This document shows positions 61,168 through 64,000 of a stretch of DNA of 64,000 bases, piece by piece. A program made the translations under genes and the position numbers. Position 1 is the stretch's first letter, and each line of letters opens with the position of its first letter. Source of the stretch: Isochrysis galbana (taxonomy: Eukaryota > Haptophyta > Isochrysidales > Isochrysidaceae); assembly GCA_018136815.1 (NCBI GenBank), contig CM030932.1:1839284-1903283 (forward strand). The letters run 5' to 3'. Under the pieces are notes generated by a model, which saw only the letters and a list, made by a program, of their open reading frames with translations, had not been told where the DNA came from and ran no database searches.

Positions 61168-61515
61168 ATGCGTGCCGTCCTCTGCCTCGCCTTCCTTGCG
61201 GCCTGTGAGGCCCTGGTCTCGTCGCCCGCACTGCGCACCACGTCGAGCAAGCTTGCCACCTCCAAGCTCGCGCCCCAGATGGCCCTCGAGCCCACCAACC
61301 TCGCCTCTTTCACGGAGTCGCTTGCCGGTGTCGTTGCGGTTGACGGTGGAACCATTGGTCTCGAGGTCTCTTTCGGCGCCTTCCTCGCGACCATCCTGGG
61401 CCTGTTCGTGCCGGTCGTGTTCCTTGTTACGCTCTACATCCAGTCAGAGGCCCAGGGTACCGCTACCACCTTCCGCGACCCCGACTCGCGTGGCGGAAAG
61501 CGCTTCGACGCCTAA
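61168..61515 (+). CDS. psbM: Nuclear-encoded photosystem II subunit PsbM with plastid leader
   Basis: 115 residues, ATG 61168 to TAA 61513. Residues 1-18 form a signal peptide (MRAVLCLAFLAACEALVSS). Residues 19-55 are Ser/Thr/Lys/Ala-rich, like a transit peptide. Residues 65-94 (LEVSFGAFLATILGLFVPVV and following LYIQSEAQ) match PsbM along its length: an LEV start, AFLAT, the VP kink, and an LxTLY-x-x-SEAQ end. The mature subunit is normally about 34 residues with one membrane helix at the PSII dimer interface. This one carries an extra 20-residue Gly/Arg/Asp tail. The two-step leader fits import into a complex plastid surrounded by ER-derived membrane. The gene is intronless. Confidence 0.82.
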   Translation: MRAVLCLAFLAACEALVSSPALRTTSSKLATSKLAPQMALEPTNLASFTESLAGVVAVDGGTIGLEVSFGAFLATILGLFVPVVFLVTLYIQSEAQGTATTFRDPDSRGGKRFDA

Positions 61516-62608
61516 GCTAGATGACCAATGCACCCTCACCTTCTCTTTCTGGTGCGTGGCTCGCCTTGTGAGATCGGGAAGGTCGACGCGTGAATGGTCC
61601 CCGGGCCGCACCCGGCACACATGACCTGAGCCCCCTCGTGAGCCCGCCTTCATGTGTGACGCATTGCTGGAATGAGCTGGTTGTTGAATGTTTCATTAGC
61701 CCGATGCTATGCTGCAGCCCTCTACATATTAGTGGCGCCTCGTGCCCAGGTGTCGTTGCCCGCATACTGCGCTTAACATTCCGATAGAGCGTGCCGCCAA
61801 CCGCGTGTCGATGTGCCGGTGTCTCGCGTTGCGGCGAGACGGTGTTGTCGGACAGCAATGGTGATTTGATCTGCGCTCAACTTCAACCGTTCATTTCGGC
61901 ACAACGATTTCATTTTTGGTTCACAACACAACATACCACGCCATAAGTTTGCCACATTCCATGGGACTGTGCACACGGGAAGTAACATCCGATGACGTGG
62001 CGGTAAAACACTCTGGGAACTTTGCCCTGTTTTCTCGTTTGACCGCACGCACAACTAGTTTGCACTAGTTGCTAGTTGTTATTAGTTCACCACATGGCGA
62101 GACACGAGCCAACCCCCTCTCCACAACCCTCCCCCCCCTACCCCTGCCATTGATGGAGGAACCACTCACCCCTCTGCCATGCCTCATGGCATGCCAAGGA
62201 CAGAATGCCCTGCTGACCCAGACCCTTGCTCCCACAGCCACACCTCCACAAGCCACAAGGGCCAGCCCACTGCCCCAACCCCTCCACGTCTTGGCAAGAA
62301 ATTTTATGGCAATAATACATAATAGTGTTCATCCTGTGCCCGTGCCACACTGTTCAGCAACTACCTAGCTAAGTAACAGAGGCGGCGGGTGTGCGGTGTG
62401 CGATGTGTGCATCAGAGAAAGTTGCTGGCGGCAGCTTCTTTCGCATTGTTCATAGACCACAAAGTACAAAGTAGTGTGCAACATAATCTCGTAATCTTGG
62501 CATAAATTAGGCAACGGCGGGTCTTCTCCATCTCCACAACTGTAGGTGTTGGACTGTAAGCAATACTGTGATGTTTGAGTCGCGCGAACTGTGGCTGTGT
62601 CGCACAAC
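61516..62608. other. Intergenic between psbM and the channel gene
   Basis: No gene seen. 62090-62300 is a diverged R1-like segment (CACATGGCGAGACACGAGCC, then CATGCCTCATGGCATGCC). Convergent 3' ends of both neighbouring genes lie here. Confidence 0.5.
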
Positions 62609-63769
62609 CTACGACAAGAGAACTGTGGGTGCGCTTGTGAGACCTGATGACGATGATCGTTGCGTAGTCTTGGCCAGTGCGCGGGCCACGCGCAGTGCGG
62701 CAAGCCAGTCCTTGAGCTCCTCTGCCGTGGGCGCCTGCAGCTCCCACTTGCGCGCAAGAGGGTCATCGACCGGAAGCAAATCGAAGCGGTTGGGACCATC
62801 CGGCGATTCAGGCAAGACCACCGGCTCGTGGTGCAGCATATCGATGGGCACGGCGGCATTTGTCGCGGCGCTGAAGCCTCCGCTCCCAAAGTCCTCCCAG
62901 GCCTTGAAGTAGTAAAGCCTTGTTCCCTTCAGGACAAAGTATCGCCGCTTTGTCGATTCCTTCCTCATGAGTCCGGGTTCCCCTTTCTTGAACAAGTGGC
63001 CCTCATGGTGCAGTGATGATTGCTCGTGGTGGGCGTCGGCCCGCTCGTGGTGCCGTTTGCCGCTCGTCGTCGTCGAAAGCGTCCCAGCGCTTGAGACTGA
63101 TCTAGTGGGCTCCTCGTCACGAAGAGGTTGGTACGTGTAGGCGCTTCGCTCTTTCGGCCGGACGGATTTGGTCGGAGCCCGGCTGCCCGGGTTAAGGCGC
63201 GCGAGGTCAACAGCAGCCCCGCGCATGTTGGGTGCATTCACCTGGACGGCACCGGTGACTAGCTGCATCTCAGGAATCTGGAAAAGATGAAGCAGTCGGT
63301 GCATCCTCATCGTCACGGAGAAGAAGAAGGCTACGAAGATGAGCGAGACTACACCAGCGGCAGCACCCATTTTGATCCATGCCATGAGCATTGCAGCCAC
63401 AACTAGGCAAGCCAGAGAGGCGCCGCCCACCGCAAAGATGTGCACCCGGTGCGCAACCATGATTTGGACAGCACGTTCCAGGCTTCCGTGAGGACCCTGC
63501 AGGGCGAGACGGTGCCCAAAGACGCAGGCGAACGATGAAATGACAAGGCAATAGAGCGAAAGCGCCATCGCCGAAGAGCCAAACACAAAGTAGGTGGACG
63601 AGAGGATCCAATTCGTCTCTTCAGGCACTTCCAGCTCGACGAGGCTCTCGAACGAGAAGCCCGCGATCACCGACGCTTGAGTCGCCAAGTTAGTGAACCG
63701 CTCGACGTTGAAATCGAGCTCTTTCTGCCGCAGCTCAAGCGCGTTGCGCTTTACGCCCGCCAACAGCAC
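62609..63769 (-). CDS. Orai-like calcium channel with C-terminal PH domain (5' exon outside or unresolved)
   Basis: This exon starts at a splice acceptor (GGCTCAG|GTGCTG, preceded by a 14-base C run) at 63769 and ends at the stop at 62609, about 386 residues. There is no ATG in frame, so at least one 5' exon lies in 63770-64000 or beyond. Four membrane helices are visible. The first has the pore signature SVIAGFSFESLVELEV, aligning with the Orai pore helix (AGFAM..MVEV) and keeping the selectivity-filter Glu (codon 63637-63635). The segment after helix 2 is HRLALQGPHGS. A linker of about 80 residues precedes a PH domain (EGHLFKKGEPGLM, RRYFVLKGTRLYYF, final WELQAPTAEELKDWLAAL with the invariant Trp). 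Orai proteins form store-operated Ca2+ channels in the plasma membrane. The PH domain suggests phosphoinositide binding. Confidence 0.72.
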   Translation of the reverse strand: MLLAGVKRNALELRQKELDFNVERFTNLATQASVIAGFSFESLVELEVPEETNWILSSTYFVFGSSAMALSLYCLVISSFACVFGHRLALQGPHGSLERAVQIMVAHRVHIFAVGGASLACLVVAAMLMAWIKMGAAAGVVSLIFVAFFFSVTMRMHRLLHLFQIPEMQLVTGAVQVNAPNMRGAAVDLARLNPGSRAPTKSVRPKERSAYTYQPLRDEEPTRSVSSAGTLSTTTSGKRHHERADAHHEQSSLHHEGHLFKKGEPGLMRKESTKRRYFVLKGTRLYYFKAWEDFGSGGFSAATNAAVPIDMLHHEPVVLPESPDGPNRFDLLPVDDPLARKWELQAPTAEELKDWLAALRVARALAKTTQRSSSSGLTSAPTVLLS

Positions 63770-64000
63770 CTGAGCCACACGGGGGGGGGGGGGGGCGAGC
63801 CATGAGTGAGGAGCTACCCAAGCGGTAGCAGGGGCAGCCCACGTCCTCCTCCATCCCGAGCGAGCTGTCTGCGTCCCACCGTCGCCTCCTCCATCCCGAG
63901 CGAGCTATCTGTGCCCCCCCAGCGTCGCCGACTCCAACCCGTTCTGACCCCGCTCTACCCTCCCCCTCCCGCTTCTCCCTCGCACCTGTTTGTCTGCCTG
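63770..64000 (-). other. Intron and possible 5' exon of the channel gene
   Basis: Next to the acceptor lies a 14-base G run (C on the coding strand) acting as a polypyrimidine tract. Two copies of a CTCCTCCATCCCGAGCGAGCT repeat (63846-63867 and 63883-63906), on the coding strand each with an ATGGAGGAGG start, could begin the first exon. I cannot choose between them. Confidence 0.35.

Noticed and set aside
1-64000. CRISPR arrays, bacterial operons, tRNA or rRNA genes
   Set aside because: The direct repeats present are tandem or dispersed element copies without spacer logic, the genes have spliceosomal introns, and I could not identify any tRNA cloverleaf or rRNA segment by eye; a tRNAscan/Rfam run would be decisive.

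Overview
The window is nuclear DNA of a eukaryotic microalga, most likely from the red-plastid lineage and possibly a haptophyte (inference). Four things point this way: genes with short GT-AG introns in codon-biased, GC-rich DNA; a nuclear gene for the photosystem II subunit PsbM with a signal-plus-transit leader; dense retrotransposon content; and protist-style domain combinations. Two 100-base runs of N (3501-3600 and 42311-42410) are assembly gaps, and each lies next to a retroelement.

Layout. 1-4488: broken LINE-type retrotransposon pieces on the minus strand, split by an insertion of about 0.9 kb, then gap 1 and the 5' LTR of Ty3/gypsy copy A. 4355-16434: copy A (gag, pol and 3' LTR). 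17052-22519: two divergently transcribed host genes, a SET/MYND protein (minus) and a CLASP/TOG-like protein (plus). 22700-25510: a cluster of dispersed repeats. 26032-27216: a four-exon xanthine phosphoribosyltransferase-like gene. 28119-31120: a two-exon protein kinase with an N-terminal NIT-like sensor region. 31400-34940: more retroelement debris. 35247-40237: an 11-exon CTR9 gene (Paf1 complex, minus), with a 467 bp inverted-repeat element just upstream. 40975-50100: a LINE 3' end, gap 2, and Ty3/gypsy copy B on the minus strand, truncated in pol by the gap. 51559-53256: a four-exon nucleotide-sugar transporter. 54792-55441: a small two-exon gene whose intron is an inverted-repeat element. 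56867-58408: a JmjC/cupin-like protein. 61168-61515: nuclear psbM. 62609-63769: an Orai-like channel carrying a PH domain, running off the right edge.

The most unusual system is the Ty3/gypsy family. Both copies encode, at the start of pol, a domain that looks like the DNA cytosine methyltransferases of bacteriophages, with the PPC catalytic motif intact. In copy B, gag and pol lie in one reading frame separated by a single UAG. Copy A has the same UAG with matching nucleotide blocks at the same spacing after it, so stop-codon readthrough is the likely expression strategy. The Gag C-terminus carries a conserved Cys-rich module in place of a standard zinc knuckle.

Copy A contains several single-base frame breaks, mostly in homopolymers. 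Its two LTRs also differ mainly by homopolymer indels. Some of these breaks may therefore be sequencing errors rather than decay. Exon boundaries given below were deduced by eye from splice signals, reading-frame continuity and family conservation; no alignment program was run.
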